Positions 24,950-36,695 of a DNA stretch of 64,000 nt are shown one piece after another. Made by a program: the position numbers and the translations under genes. Below the pieces are notes generated by a model that ran no database searches, had not been told where the DNA came from, and worked only from the letters and a program-made list of their open reading frames with translations. The stretch covers positions 1,254,340-1,318,339 of the forward strand of contig VJWN01000001.1 in NCBI GenBank assembly GCA_007644065.1. Reading direction: 5' to 3'. Each line of letters starts with the position of its first letter. The stretch's first letter is position 1. Source of the DNA: Margaritispora aquatica. Taxonomy: Eukaryota > Ascomycota > Leotiomycetes > Helotiales > Discinellaceae.

Positions 24950-27900
24950 TCAGAATCCTCGAAAAGGATCATTGGCATAGCCACCTTCAAAGTGGCCATA
25001 CTCCTCCTCACCGGCGGTCTTACTCCCACTAAAGAAGTCATCACTCGGTCTTCCCTTGCTCGAATAATAGCTGTCACGATTCCTCCTTCTGCGCTCCTTG
25101 CTATGCCGTCTATGCATGCCAACCATATCCATCTCATCCTGTTCATCGGGATAATCGTCAAAGCGACTAAGTGCCATAGGCGAGATGAAAGCTTCCATGC
25201 GCATAGTGCCCACTGCGTCGAAGAAATTATTCACCACGGCGCCAGGGCGATTGCTCGCGTCAGAGGTGCGAATGGAGGAGCGCCCACTAACGCTCATGCC
25301 GTTGTAACCTGCTATTGAGGATGAGGGTTGGGATTGGTAGATATCTGAGGAGCCAGTGGTACCAACAGACATTCCTGCGGTGCTTGAGGTCGGGGCGTGG
25401 CCACTCGAACTACCTGTTGGACCCGAAAAACCGCGGAAGGATAGAGGGGGCGGAATGCGAGAGCCAGTATTACTGCGTTTCCGACCATGGGTGAGTGGTG
25501 GACCGCCACCTCGCTCTGAGAAACGAGGTACAATGGGCGGGTCAGCAGCCGCACCGCCATGATCTCCATCCGCTCCTCCTCGTGAAGAGGCGTAGAAAGA
25601 CTCAACTTCTCGGATGCTGCTGTCTGCTTGCGACGAGTGGACGCTTGTTGGACCCGATCGAGCAGGGACAGTCTTGCCTTTAGCGACGCGGATAGAGTCT
25701 CGGATGCCACCCTTGCGGAGTCGGTTGGCTTGTCTCGGGATCTCAAAGTCTGGTATCGAGGGCTGTGGAATGGGAAGTGGAGCTTGCACAATCTCGGGGA
25801 CCGCTTGGGAGGAGTGCGCAAGGAATGAAAGTGCGGTGAGCCAGACATAATGTCTCTCAGGTGTCGTAGCAGTGAACTTGAGAGCACGAGCTGGAGTCAA
25901 AATCAAGATAGAGCGATTGAACAATCCTGGGACCCCCTTTGGTGGAGGGTTGTCATCTTTGACATCAAGCACAGATTGAATTGTCACTGGCTGAGTTAGT
26001 ATTCCTGAAATCACAATGTGCGGACTAAGACTTACACTTTCTTCCAGCCTTACCCATCAATGCAGACCCTGATGTTGGCTGCTTGCTGCTCCACATTACA
26101 GCTCTCTCATAAGGGGCAAGCCAAACCCATCGTTTGTGACGAACTCCGTTGGCATTATCACCACCATCGTTATTGTTTTCGGCAACACCAAATGACTTAC
26201 GACGTCTGACATACTTGAACATCCATTCACCAACCATGGTTTGAGCAATGGCATCCACCACACTAGTAGCTTGGCTAGATGTCTCAACAGTGCCAGTCGT
26301 GGTTGCTGCGGTGTTAGCAGTATAAGAGGTATTCGCAGTCGTCGTAGATGGCTGTTGACGATGACTTGATCTATGTCGACTGCTTCCAGTGTCTCTCATG
26401 TATCGAGGAGTCGTCACATCATTGTTCGGCATTGGTGGTAGTTGAGGACTCTCGGGTGCTTCGGTGGAAGCAGACATAGGTGGTGGAGATCTACTGCCTT
26501 GTCGGCGATATGTTCTACCAGAGCGAGGAAGAGCAGCTGCAGACCTAACTTTGCGAATGCTGTTTGCCCTGTAATGACCTCTACCACCACCTCCTCTGCC
26601 ATAAGTTGGACTTCTGTTACCATCACTTGGAGCACTGATGCTGACTGGAGGACGCCTCGAGCTTGCTCTGGTTGGAATGGGGAACGGAGGCTCCTTCACT
26701 GGTGGTTCTGGGAGACTTGGACTTCGAGCACGGCCTTGGTGAGCAGCAACACCACTTTGAATCAGTGCCGCTCTCCTGAAGGCATTGGGTTTCGTGTTCG
26801 TCACCAGTGTCAGTGGTTTGTCTAGTTGTCTCACCGGTCTCGAAGTTGTCCTTGGAGGAAGTGCCTGGATCTCTGGGAAGACATACTCGCCGTCTCCATC
26901 TTGACTGTTCATGTGTCTCATAGCACTCTTGCCTGCAAACGGCTTTGAAACTTCTGAAAGTTCCATACCTTCTGGAACCGAGGAAGGTCCAGATCCAGGT
27001 CCCGATGCGGTGCGTTTGATGACCTTTCCACCTACAATGACTGACATCGGTTTTGGAGCTGAAAGGGCAGTTCTGTAGTCGTTGTCGCTCATATCACCAT
27101 CAGCAAAGTCGTCGGCGTCGTCAGAACTTGGGTTTTCGAAACCAGCGAATAAGCTGCTAATTCGATGCGGCCTGCGTATGGATCCCCTGTCTTTCGCTAG
27201 CGGCCCGTCGTCATTATTTCCTGGATAAGCATCCCGTGTTTCGCGGGCGAGCATCTCTGGTGGCGATGAGGGAACTTCATATTCCAAACTGGCGCGAGTC
27301 ATCCGGCGAGGATTTCGAGGAGGAAGATTACCTGGAACAGGAGAAAATCGCTTGGATTCCTCGAAGTTGGGCTCTGGAGACGTCGCTCTGGACGTTATAT
27401 TAGACGGCTGCAAGTGAGGCGGCAAGAGTTTGAATCGTCGTTTGTCCACCCTGATCTCTTCTGTTTGCACGGAGATTGATCTCGTGGGAACGGTTATCTG
27501 CAGGGCAACTTGACAGCCTACATCCTTGAAGTGCTGGGGAAGTAATGGTTCGTGTGGTGTGGCAGGAGCAGAATTTGGTGGATGAAGCTGGATTGATGGG
27601 ATCGCAATCGGTGGAGGGGGTGGGGCTCTTCGTGGTGTTTGTGGTGGCGGTTCAATTACATCTGTTTGTGTCGAGATGGAGACCATTTCCTGCACACAAT
27701 CATTTAGTGACAGAGGAGGTGGAGGTGGCGCTCGGGTCGGCGATATTGGTGTCCTTGGTGGGCTGAGAGGATCTTCCAATGTCTGCGAAGCAGAAGAAAC
27801 CATCGAAGAGCTCAAAGGAGTTTCGATTGTCAATGCCGGAGTCGCATGAACTCTCTTTCTTCGCTGGTTAGCCTCGATTTCCCATTCTCGAGGAGCGAGT

Positions 27901-29221
27901 TCTGCTTGACGCTCAATCTTTCCATTTGGAACAGGAATGCTGACTATGACAGGTTCCAAATACTCGATAGGCTCAATAATCGACACAACCTCAATAGCTT
28001 GCATCTTTGGCGAAGGGGGAGGCGAGAATTGGATTCCAGTATCTACATACTCAACCTTTGGAGTTTCGTCGTCTTCCTCGATTCCATCCTCGAGTCTGTC
28101 GAGGACAGTCTGCTGAGCCAAAAGTCGACCTCGTGCTACACTTCCTGGGCGCATTAGAGACTCAATGCTTTGGTTCCTGCGATGCGTCCTAGACATCATA
28201 CTGTCGCGACTACGATTCCTCTTGTGCAGGACTGAGAGCACACTTTCACGCCCATCGTGGTCGGTTTGTTGATCTTCGTCATCATCGAGATCTAGCTCAT
28301 CTGCGAGACTGACGCCATTCAATTTGGTGCCTCCATAACCATTGGGTCCGTTCAACAGAGAAAATCGAATGCTATTGGTCATACTCATCGTGCGAACACT
28401 GGCAGTTTCCGGATCCTTCGAGGCTTCCTCTGCGTCGCTTTCATGGCCGTGTCCATTTTGCGTGTTTGCTTGATACGACGCGACTTCATCCAACACAGTT
28501 TTCAGTCGACTTTCTGCGACATGTACCTTCCGTTCAAGTTTTCGCTTTTCTTCCTCCCAGTTGTCTTTGTCTTTGGCCCATATCTCATGTACTCTATCGG
28601 AATCTTCCTCCTGGCTCCGAATCTTTTTCTGTGCTGTTTCCAACCGACGTTTCGTATCTGTGGTTGCTTCCACGGCTTCGTCTCGTTCTCGGGCAAGGTT
28701 TGAAAGAGCTGACGAAGTGCCCCCTTCTAATAAAGCCAATTGTCGCTTCAATGAACGATTTTCCTTGGCTGTGTTCACTAGCTCAGCCTCGTACTGCTCG
28801 TGCTCGCCCCGAGTTTCGTGTAACTCAATCTGCAGAGATTCGATATGCTTTGCTTTCTCCTCCTGATCTCGTCGAAGAGCGAGAATCTCAGAGACCAGGT
28901 TTGCGTGGAGCGTTGGTGTGAACCGTCGCGGATCGAGAATCGAAATACTGCCCAGGAAGTCAAATACTGCGACATACTTGGGGAGGGAATACTGTACCTT
29001 TCGTCGTTGGTCACATCTTTCGAATTACGTCGAAGGTTCTTTTCTCCTGACGGCATAGGCGGTGGAGAAGACGATGGGCCGGGGGAAATGGATTGCTGTC
29101 GGGATGAGCGCCGCGAACCTCTTGAACCTCGCGATGGAGTTCTATATGGAGTATCCGTTGGTGTTGGAAGAGATGCTGCTGCTGCCGCAGCATACTCGTC
29201 CTCCGTTTCCCACGCGTTCAT
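24950..29221 (-). CDS. apsA: Num1/ApsA-type cortical nuclear-migration protein with PH domain
   Basis: Cell-cortex anchor that captures dynein and mitochondria for nuclear and organelle positioning (Num1 in yeast, ApsA in Aspergillus). Exons: 29221-28998, 28947-26036, 25986-24950; 4173 nt, 1390 residues, all phases consistent. The N-terminus (residues 1-75) is Ser/Pro/Arg-rich. The splice gives ISILDPRRFTPTLHANLVSE, followed by a coiled coil (about 95-240; heptad-rich, with RSLKRQLALLEGG). A long Pro/Ser-rich disordered region carries SRTHRRNQSIESLMRPGS and repeated VSISTQT-like motifs. The C-terminal PH domain (about 979-1115) starts TMVGEWMFKYVRRR, continues HKRWVWLAPYERAVMW, and ends with RALKFTATTPERHYVWLTAL. 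In this family the PH domain binds PI(4,5)P2 at the plasma membrane. The acceptor at 25986/25987 was chosen because it yields GRKLTIQSVLDV inside the PH domain. Confidence 0.9.
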
Positions 29222-32200
29222 CTTGCTGAATATTGCTGAAGTGTTGGTCGAGTCCCAGCAACAAAGCTCTCAAAGTTCCTCTCGTGGAGGGGTTTCCTCA
29301 AACGTTCGACATCAATAATACTCAGTCGATCATGTATCAATAATAGTTTCGCACACACTCAATGTTAGAGCGAGAAGGACCGGAAGTTCCTTCGATGATC
29401 CTGGGAGAGTTATCCTAGGAACCCGTTTTAGAATAATTTCAATGGAGTGGATCGGCGCTGACTCGAATCGGGAACATATACAAGGCACTCCTATGCAACG
29501 CTTTGGCATAAATTAGTACTATTAAGTTTTGGGGGTCCAAGAATAAAAAGATGCGATGTCTCTAGACTTTGGACGACGCGGGGTTCGGATGCTCAAGACC
29601 TACTAAGTTAATAATGTTTTCTAACAGAAAAACCTCTACTCCTTGAAAATGACTAAAAAAAATTGGGAGAGATCGCTATTTTGTACATTAGCTGCTGGCT
29701 TGAGAAACAGAGAAATGCAGAGGCACGGATCGGTGCGGCTGGCGTACCCTTTTCAAGACAATGAGCGATGCTTCAAGACAAAAGAACTCGAAGGAGTGGT
29801 CGAGGTAATGTCTTTCAAGAGGCGATTCCTCGCTCTAGATGCGATGCTTATGATATTGTCTAGCAATGTATATGTGGTGAACTATGACCGTCCCTCGTCA
29901 AGCATCTCAATTTGTGCCCTGACTATGAAGAATAGGTTGGCGTGTTTGAGAAATTGCCAAAGGCTGTACTTGGATACTTTTGGTGGAAAGCAACTGAGAC
30001 ACAACACCGAATGAGAGGTCCAGGATTCACGATAACAATACACGAAATCTGCAGCGAAGCGGTTTGGAAGTTTCGATCTCTCTCATGAGGTGCTGTTGCA
30101 ACACTAATTAGCAAAATGCTTCCGAACAATGTACACCCTCGAAATCTGTTATGTCATATATCGAGTATCCCATGCTCTCTCGAGATGGTTTGAGAGCATG
30201 TACAACTTGTGAATCGCATTGTATGAAAAAGCACAAGTGCTTACCCGTGAACGGATTCGCGCTTCACAAAAGCAAAATGAAATATGACGAAGCAGTTCGT
30301 CTTGGAGCTGTGGTTGGCCGTCCGCTGTCGACTACAAGCTCAAGAAAGCTCGCACAAATCGTACAATCGTCGTTGTCGCACAGTAGAAAAGGAGAGACGT
30401 AACGGAGTCGTAGACACGCTGAACTGGGACTTGCACAAGCACAAAAGTAGAAGAAAAGGCAGGAGAGAGCCAGCGACAGCGACACTGAGGAGAGCTCGAA
30501 ATGAAGCAATGAAGCACACGAAGATCTTTGTCGGGGAAATGTTCACCACAGACCCGTGGGCTGTTGGTCCTGGTGCTTTTTCTCACAACCGTTCTCGCCG
30601 GTATCAACGCCACGGGCAGGATTAGGATTAAAGCCAACCATCAAAAGCATGGGGGCTGACGAGGGTTTGATGAGAGAAAACATGGGCAGTTTTGAAGCAC
30701 CAGCCATATGTCCCACAGTGGACTGTGCTTGGGGAATTTTGACTCCTGAAAGCCAATAAAGCCCAGCTACAACCCCATTCATTTAGCAGCCGACACGCTA
30801 CCTCAGGGGTTGATGCACAAGCGAGAGACGGCGCACACGCCTAGCTTGGAACCCATTCGGCTGATGCGTGGGGACTGATTAGAGAACATGCACCTTTCCT
30901 GATGTGACTGTGGCTCGTGCAGCGTCGGCTTGGCTTGGCCTCTCTGCGGCCGAGGAGTTGAGGATATTGCAGGATGAAGCATCAAGTGATTCGAGTCTCA
31001 TCCATTAGAGGGAAGTCTGACAGTTTCACTGGATGAGAGTGCTGTAATGAGCTGATCACATCCTTAAACTCTACTTCTCAGGACTCGGAAGGAAGCCGAG
31101 AGCTAGAAAGAGATGTAATTAGGTTTCTTGAAATGGGGCCGCAAGAATCCAGATTTTAAGAAATGGACAAATGGGTCGAGAGAACTTCAAACGCCTGACA
31201 AAAGGATCCAAATTCGGCTGTAGATGCTATCCCTCATTAATCAGAAGTACCAATTGGCTATTCCTGCCCAACTTGAACCGATTCATCAATGTGGGACGGG
31301 GATCGTAACCTCAAAGGTTGAAGAGATTATCATGATTGCATGGGAGAATGAAATGAACATCAACAAGCAAAAACCATACAAATAATTTGCCGGATGCTGC
31401 AGTATAGGCAAATCTGTTGGTACCATGACTCAAATGACTGCAACATACATACAAAACCCCTTCAGCATTTCTTATGTTTATGATGTGACTTGTGTCGAGG
31501 AGTGTCATATAACGTACGAATTCGTACGAGTACATGAAGTTATTGCGAATCGCGAACTTGCAAATAAACAAAGAAAAACTTTGTTGAAATGATGGACTGA
31601 GCTGAGAGTTTTACTAACCACTCTAGGATGCAAAAAGTCAAAACCAAAGCCAACTCCATCTGGAACCTCAAATCCAGGAACCCTAGCCTGAACGGTTCGG
31701 GATGTCTCCGTCTTGTCAGTGGATATCCCCACTAAATTTGCCGAACGAGACAAAAGTCACGAAAGTTAGACAACCCAGCTGGCTGGTAAGTTAGCAACAA
31801 CTTTAAGTATCAAAAGGATCCAAATATATGCACCTCCTGCATTAGCATTTGAGAACCATCGACTAAATAGCTCAATAGATGCAGCAGCTCACGCCGGCAA
31901 AGAAATGACGAGCGGCAGATTACGCGATATTTCAAGATCAGGAGTTGTTTACGTGGTTCTCATCACTTTTGGGAGTTTGGATTTTGTATCTCGGAGGATT
32001 TCCTAGAGGAGCGATGAAGTCGGAGCTGGCATTCGGAACAGGAAGCCTTTGCAAGGCTCACTTGGACCTTTCTCGTGTTGTGGCTGACTGGGAGTTTCTC
32101 CTCTCCCGCCTGGTGTGGTGGGGTTTGTGGATGCTGTGTATACGTGAATGTGATGTGACCAAAGTCGAGAACCTGCAGAAACCAATTCGAGTTAAAGAGC

Positions 32201-33235
32201 ATTGACATTGCATTGCTGGGCACACCCATTATTACCTCATCATTAACTATCTATGTTAACTCATAGAGCAAGCAGTTGACACCTTCCTCGCTTTCTGAAC
32301 CTGCATCTTTCCATCACAAATCACAGAGAGTCAAGGACGACGTCAAGACATACGACTAAGCATCGCCCCTTGCAGGGACAACCGCGATCATCTTCGATTT
32401 GCATGCATGCATGCCGCTAAGATCAAGGAATCAAGAATTGGGGACTTTACCCATGGATATCAGTTTAATTTTATTCTCTTGAATACGCAAGTCCAAACAC
32501 CCATGGATTTCCCGTCACTGCAACATCAACTATGCATGAATCTATCACGCGGCCGGCCTCCTCAGCCAGAGTTCGTCAGCCATGATGTTATGACACGAAA
32601 GTCGCTCTTACTCCTCCGTTCAATACTCCCGTATCTCCACCCGACATTCTGGTGTTGCTTGACAATTGGCAAGCTCCCCGGATGCAATCCAAAGTACCGA
32701 AGGACATCACGAACCCAATGTCTCTCATCTCATCTCATCTCATCTCATCTCACCTCACAGATGCAGACTGCAATTGCCCAGAACCCAAAGGTTCGGGTCC
32801 ATCGGCACAGCTAGCATTTCACGGGCGTCTTCGTGATCTTTTTCCTGGATCTTTGCTCAATTCGTTTTGACCCAAGCCCCTATCTGAGGAGGAACATAAC
32901 TCCGAAATTAGTCGTGGCTCTTCCGGTCACAACCCGTGCGTTTCAAACAGATGAACCCCGCCGTTTCCCATAGATCCTTGATGATATGGACGTTAATGAA
33001 AGCTATTTATTATTCCATCCAACGAATAGGAGACGAGAATTCACTCTATTAGATGACCCAAAAAATCTGTCACTAGTTGCCAAGCTCGATGGGAATCTTC
33101 CGATGATGCCCCATATATTTTCCACCACGACAAGGAGGACGAATCATCTTCATTGAATATAAATTGTTGGTTATGTTGTTTGTGAGTCGAAACACCAACT
33201 GAGAATGAGGTTTGAGGCTCAAATTTGATGCTTCA
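29222..33235. other. Intergenic, 4.0 kb, no supported gene
   Basis: Upstream of the Num1-like gene and downstream of the HAD gene. No frame in it looks like a protein family and no intron-joined series was found. The only obvious simple repeat is a CATCT run at 32726-32750. A non-coding RNA or a rapidly evolving small gene cannot be excluded. Confidence 0.4.
32726..32750. repeat. (CATCT)5 microsatellite
   Basis: Five perfect CATCT units followed by a degenerate CACCT, in the intergenic region left of the HAD gene. Confidence 0.9.
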
Positions 33236-34167
33236 CTAGGTGATGCCGAATCTCCTTGCGACTTCAACAAACCCATCCTCATCCTCTGAAACCCACAAAT
33301 CAACCCATTCCCTAGCTTTCTTGTAATTGTCTCCCTCACTGTCCCAATCTTCTTCCTGTTTCCTCTCGACATAGATAGTTCTAAATCCACATTCTCTAGC
33401 AGCCTTCAGATCGTTAAGATGGGCTGCGACCATTGCACAATCTTGCGGCTCCAAACCCATCGTTTTAGCAGCTCCTTTGTATGTGCTTGAACAACGTTAG
33501 ACAAGATTCTCAGAAATACTCTCCATAGCACTTACCTTGGATGTGGCTTATAAGCCTTAAAATCTCCAGAGGATTGAAGCTTTTGGAATCCAAGATTTCC
33601 ATGCTTATTTAAGTCCTTCAGTAGCTCTTGATTACCGTTTGACAAAGTTGATGTGACGAATTTTGTACCCAACTTATGTACCCCAGCCGAGGAGTCTACC
33701 CATGGGTCTAAAAAGTGCCAGACTTTGCTCAGATCTTCCACCTCATCGGCTGTATACAAGTCTTGCAAATCCCATTTCTCTAGCAAGTCTATGAGACTTA
33801 AACGATGGTGAGTGTCGATGTCTCGCCATTCAGTCTCTCCTGGCTTGAATGAGCGAGTGAAAACTTTGTAGCTGTTTCTCCATTCTTGGGCGAATTGAGC
33901 CCAGTCTTGTTCAGTGATTTCGGCAAGACGTTTTCTCATTTCTGGAGATAATTCTGCTGATCTAGATGAGGAAGAGGTTTTCGCTGCCGCGTTCTGGATG
34001 AGCGTTGTTACAACGGTTTGCCTCCAATTGACTATAGAGTATTAGAATACTTGGCATCATGACATATCATCTGGATCTCATCTGTAGGTCGCTTTACCAA
34101 CTGTGCCAAAGACATCAAATGTCAAGCCCTTAGGAGGGGATTTCAAGATATCATAATGGCTTGCCAT
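33236..34167 (-). CDS. HAD-superfamily hydrolase, 2-haloacid dehalogenase type
   Basis: Exons: 34167-34098, 34031-33536, 33485-33236; 816 nt, 271 residues. The first exon supplies HAD motif I, LTFDVFGTVVNW (nucleophile Asp in DVFGT), split by the first intron. Motif II is SNGNQELL (Thr/Ser-Asn). Motif III includes the Lys of KAYKPHPSTYK, and motif IV is an acidic or amide variant around DCAMVAAHLNDLKAA. Known relatives are type II haloacid dehalogenases, which hydrolyse 2-haloalkanoic acids, but many fungal members have unknown phosphatase-like substrates. In motif IV the usual VAAHxxDLxAA pattern reads VAAHLNDLKAA, consistent with the dehalogenase subgroup. It lies head-to-head with the membrane-protein gene starting at 34559. 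Confidence 0.88.
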
Positions 34168-34558
34168 TTTGCCTTTCTCTTTGACAAGAATATACAGAAA
34201 AATCTTAAGTAAGAGTCACCAGAGTACTAGCTAACAGATCAACATCACAACTGACTGCTCGATTCACATAAAAATGTGCCTAAAGGCTCCCAAGTTCCCC
34301 GCCCGAGGTTAGCAGGAGGATTACTCGAGTATCCACCAACCAAAGCCCCCTGCAGCAAATCTTCCTTGGCTGTCAGGAACAGCCCACAGTGCGTCATCGC
34401 AACCATGAATTCTCTAAAGTCATCAACAATTGTTCAAAGTACACAAAGTCACTATGGCTTTGTTAAGAAACAACTCGGACACCTAAATACCAGCAAGATC
34501 AACTAGATTGTTTGAATTGTTACAGGGCGGCGAGTCATCTGAGACGATACTGTCTGCC

Positions 34559-36695
34559 ATGGATCAAGTCAAACACTTGTTCGTTGGACAACCATTGGAA
34601 ATTGAATCATGCAGACCCTTTGGGATTCTCAATCCTACAACAAGGAGATATGCGCTGCGCAGTCGACTTACGAGATCAATGTTGCCCAGGAAGAATGCGG
34701 GAGACAAAAAGAATGCTGAGCTGAATGGTGGACAAGGAGAGCGTGGAAAGCGAGAAGATGAGCGTGCTGAGGATGTACATTGGTTGTTTCGGACTAGAGA
34801 TAATCGCAAAGGTATGTTTTTTTTCCTTTCATACAGTAGTACGATGCATTGCTGAGTTGTTTCAACACAGGCCGACACGCAATCTCAATATCGCCCGAAG
34901 CGTCGAAGAATACGAAATTCCTTACCCCACCATCAACCAGCACTTTGAAGGCGACACTGAAAGGCATAGGGCGGATGTGCACCTGGTATCCCGTATGGGA
35001 TGTCTCATATCTTGTTGCCATCATCTTCACACTCGGCTCGGTAGTGTGGTGCATCAACGCCTTTTTCGTGTGGCTGCCCCTCCAACTGCCCTCGAGTGAA
35101 TTCGAGGGCGAGATCTTGAACGGAGGAGGCATAACGGCATTCATTGGCGCTACGATATTTGAGGTTGGTTCGGTGTTGCTTATGGTCGAAGCGATCAACG
35201 AGAATCGAGCCGAATGTTTTGGCTGGGCGGTGGAGGAGGTCCTGGAGGAGAAGGGCCTGCTTCAATTGAAAGCAAATGGATGTACGCACCATCACAAGAA
35301 CAAGAAGAACTTAGTGGGCGAAGGGCATGTTTTGCAAGGTTAGATTGAATATGAGGATATTCTGCGACACTTGCTGATTAGAACAGATAAACCTCCCCTC
35401 AATGTGGCGATGGCTTCGAAAGAGCATCCGGATTCTTCGTCAGCTCACACATGGACCTGGTGGCCATCGTGGAACGAATTGACGACTCATTACATTAGGG
35501 AGATTGGTTTCCTAGCCTGCTTGTCGCAGATGTTTGGGGCTACAGTTTTCGTGAGTTGAATTTCATTATCTGAAGAGAGGAATAATCACCAGTTTTCTTT
35601 GCATGTAGCCTTTGCAAGTGTGAAGCGTATCTTTTGTTTTACCAAATTTCATCTTCTAGCTTTGTGAATATGAATTTCGGAGAGGATGTTCTAGGTGCTC
35701 CAGTATGCGAATACTACCTGCCACATCAGGTTGGCATGATTCCGTCTATGTCAATATTCAAACTCCATGAATTGTCATTTCGATAGAAATGAAACTCTAC
35801 TAGATCATAAAAATCAGTAGGTTGTCGTTGTAAGAAGACCACTGTATCTCTGCATTGTTTAAGCAGTGAACAACAAGCTAGTTCTAGTTCTCCTAATTCT
35901 ATGGATGACTTGACTTGTCCTTACTCTAGTTACATTAGTTCCTTTTATTCACTGATCTGTCGATCAACTGCAAGACAGGCAGAGAGATCATCAACCCATA
36001 TCTCTCAACTTTCATCAGATCATGAAAGGCAATTTTCCTTCTCACACCAACAATGAACGGCCATCAATTATCTTTTAAATTTCTATCATCAAGATTACAA
36101 AAGCCGCATTTTCCACTTATGCTCGCCTCACAATTTCAATTTCAATTTCAATTCCAATTCCATTATAATTATAACCTGCGTATCACAACATGTCTAGATC
36201 TAAAAGCTAACAATACAAGTGGATATCAGGATTCACAGCACTCCCTCCCATCTACGAGCGTCTCACTTCCACAGCAGCACAAAACGGTGCATACTGGCTT
36301 CCCCAAGTCATTGGAGGAACTGGATTCATCGTCTCCGGGACACTCTTCATGATCGAGACACAGCAGAAGTGGTATCTTCCTGCTCCCAAAATTCTAGGCT
36401 GGCATATTGGACTTTGGAACTTGATTGGGGTATGTGGCTCGCCTCACATTATTAGCAGTGGATTAGAGTAGAGATGCTAATGGTTTTGCAGGGCATTGGG
36501 TTCACATTATGTGGAGCCCTTGGCTTTGGAGCACAGAACAGCGGATGTGTGTATCAGGGCTCTCTGGCTACTTTCTGGGGCTCGTGGTGTTTTCTTATTG
36601 GAAGTGTCATTCAATGGTATGAGTGCCTGGACAAGCATCCTGTTGATGTCGAAGAGGATGGTAGACGAATCTCTGATACCCAGACCGTGGTATAA
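34559..36695 (+). CDS. Multi-spanning fungal integral membrane protein, function unknown
   Basis: Exons: 34559-34811, 34871-35338, 35387-35550, 36220-36429, 36492-36695; 1299 nt, 432 residues, phases consistent. A basic, polar N-terminus of about 85 residues (TRRYALRSRLTRSMLPRK) precedes roughly six membrane helices. These are around VSYLVAIIFTLGSVVWCINA, FIGATIFEVGSVLLMVEA, EIGFLACLSQMFGATVFWIS, YWLPQVIGGTGFIVSGTLFM, GWHIGLWNLIGGIGFTLCGA and LATFWGSWCFLIGSVI. A short His/Lys/Asn-rich loop (THHHKNKK) separates helices 2 and 3. I recognise it as a conserved fungal membrane protein without an assigned role. Intron 3 is 669 bp, far longer than any other here; its junction GATVF/WISGF is well supported. 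Retaining it would stop the protein after about three helices. The start at 34559 is the first ATG in frame. Confidence 0.8.
35551..36219 (+). other. 669-bp intron of the membrane-protein gene
   Basis: Donor GTGAGT at 35551 and acceptor AATACAAG ending at 36219. The flanking exons join in frame as GATVF then WISGFTALPP, which fits one membrane helix. It contains a (CAATTY)5 hexamer run at 36131-36160, about 60 bp before the acceptor. No embedded gene was recognised. Confidence 0.75.
36131..36160. repeat. (CAATTT/C)5 hexamer repeat in intron
   Basis: Five hexamers, three CAATTT then two CAATTC, in the distal part of the long intron where a branch-point and polypyrimidine region would be expected. 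Confidence 0.9.
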
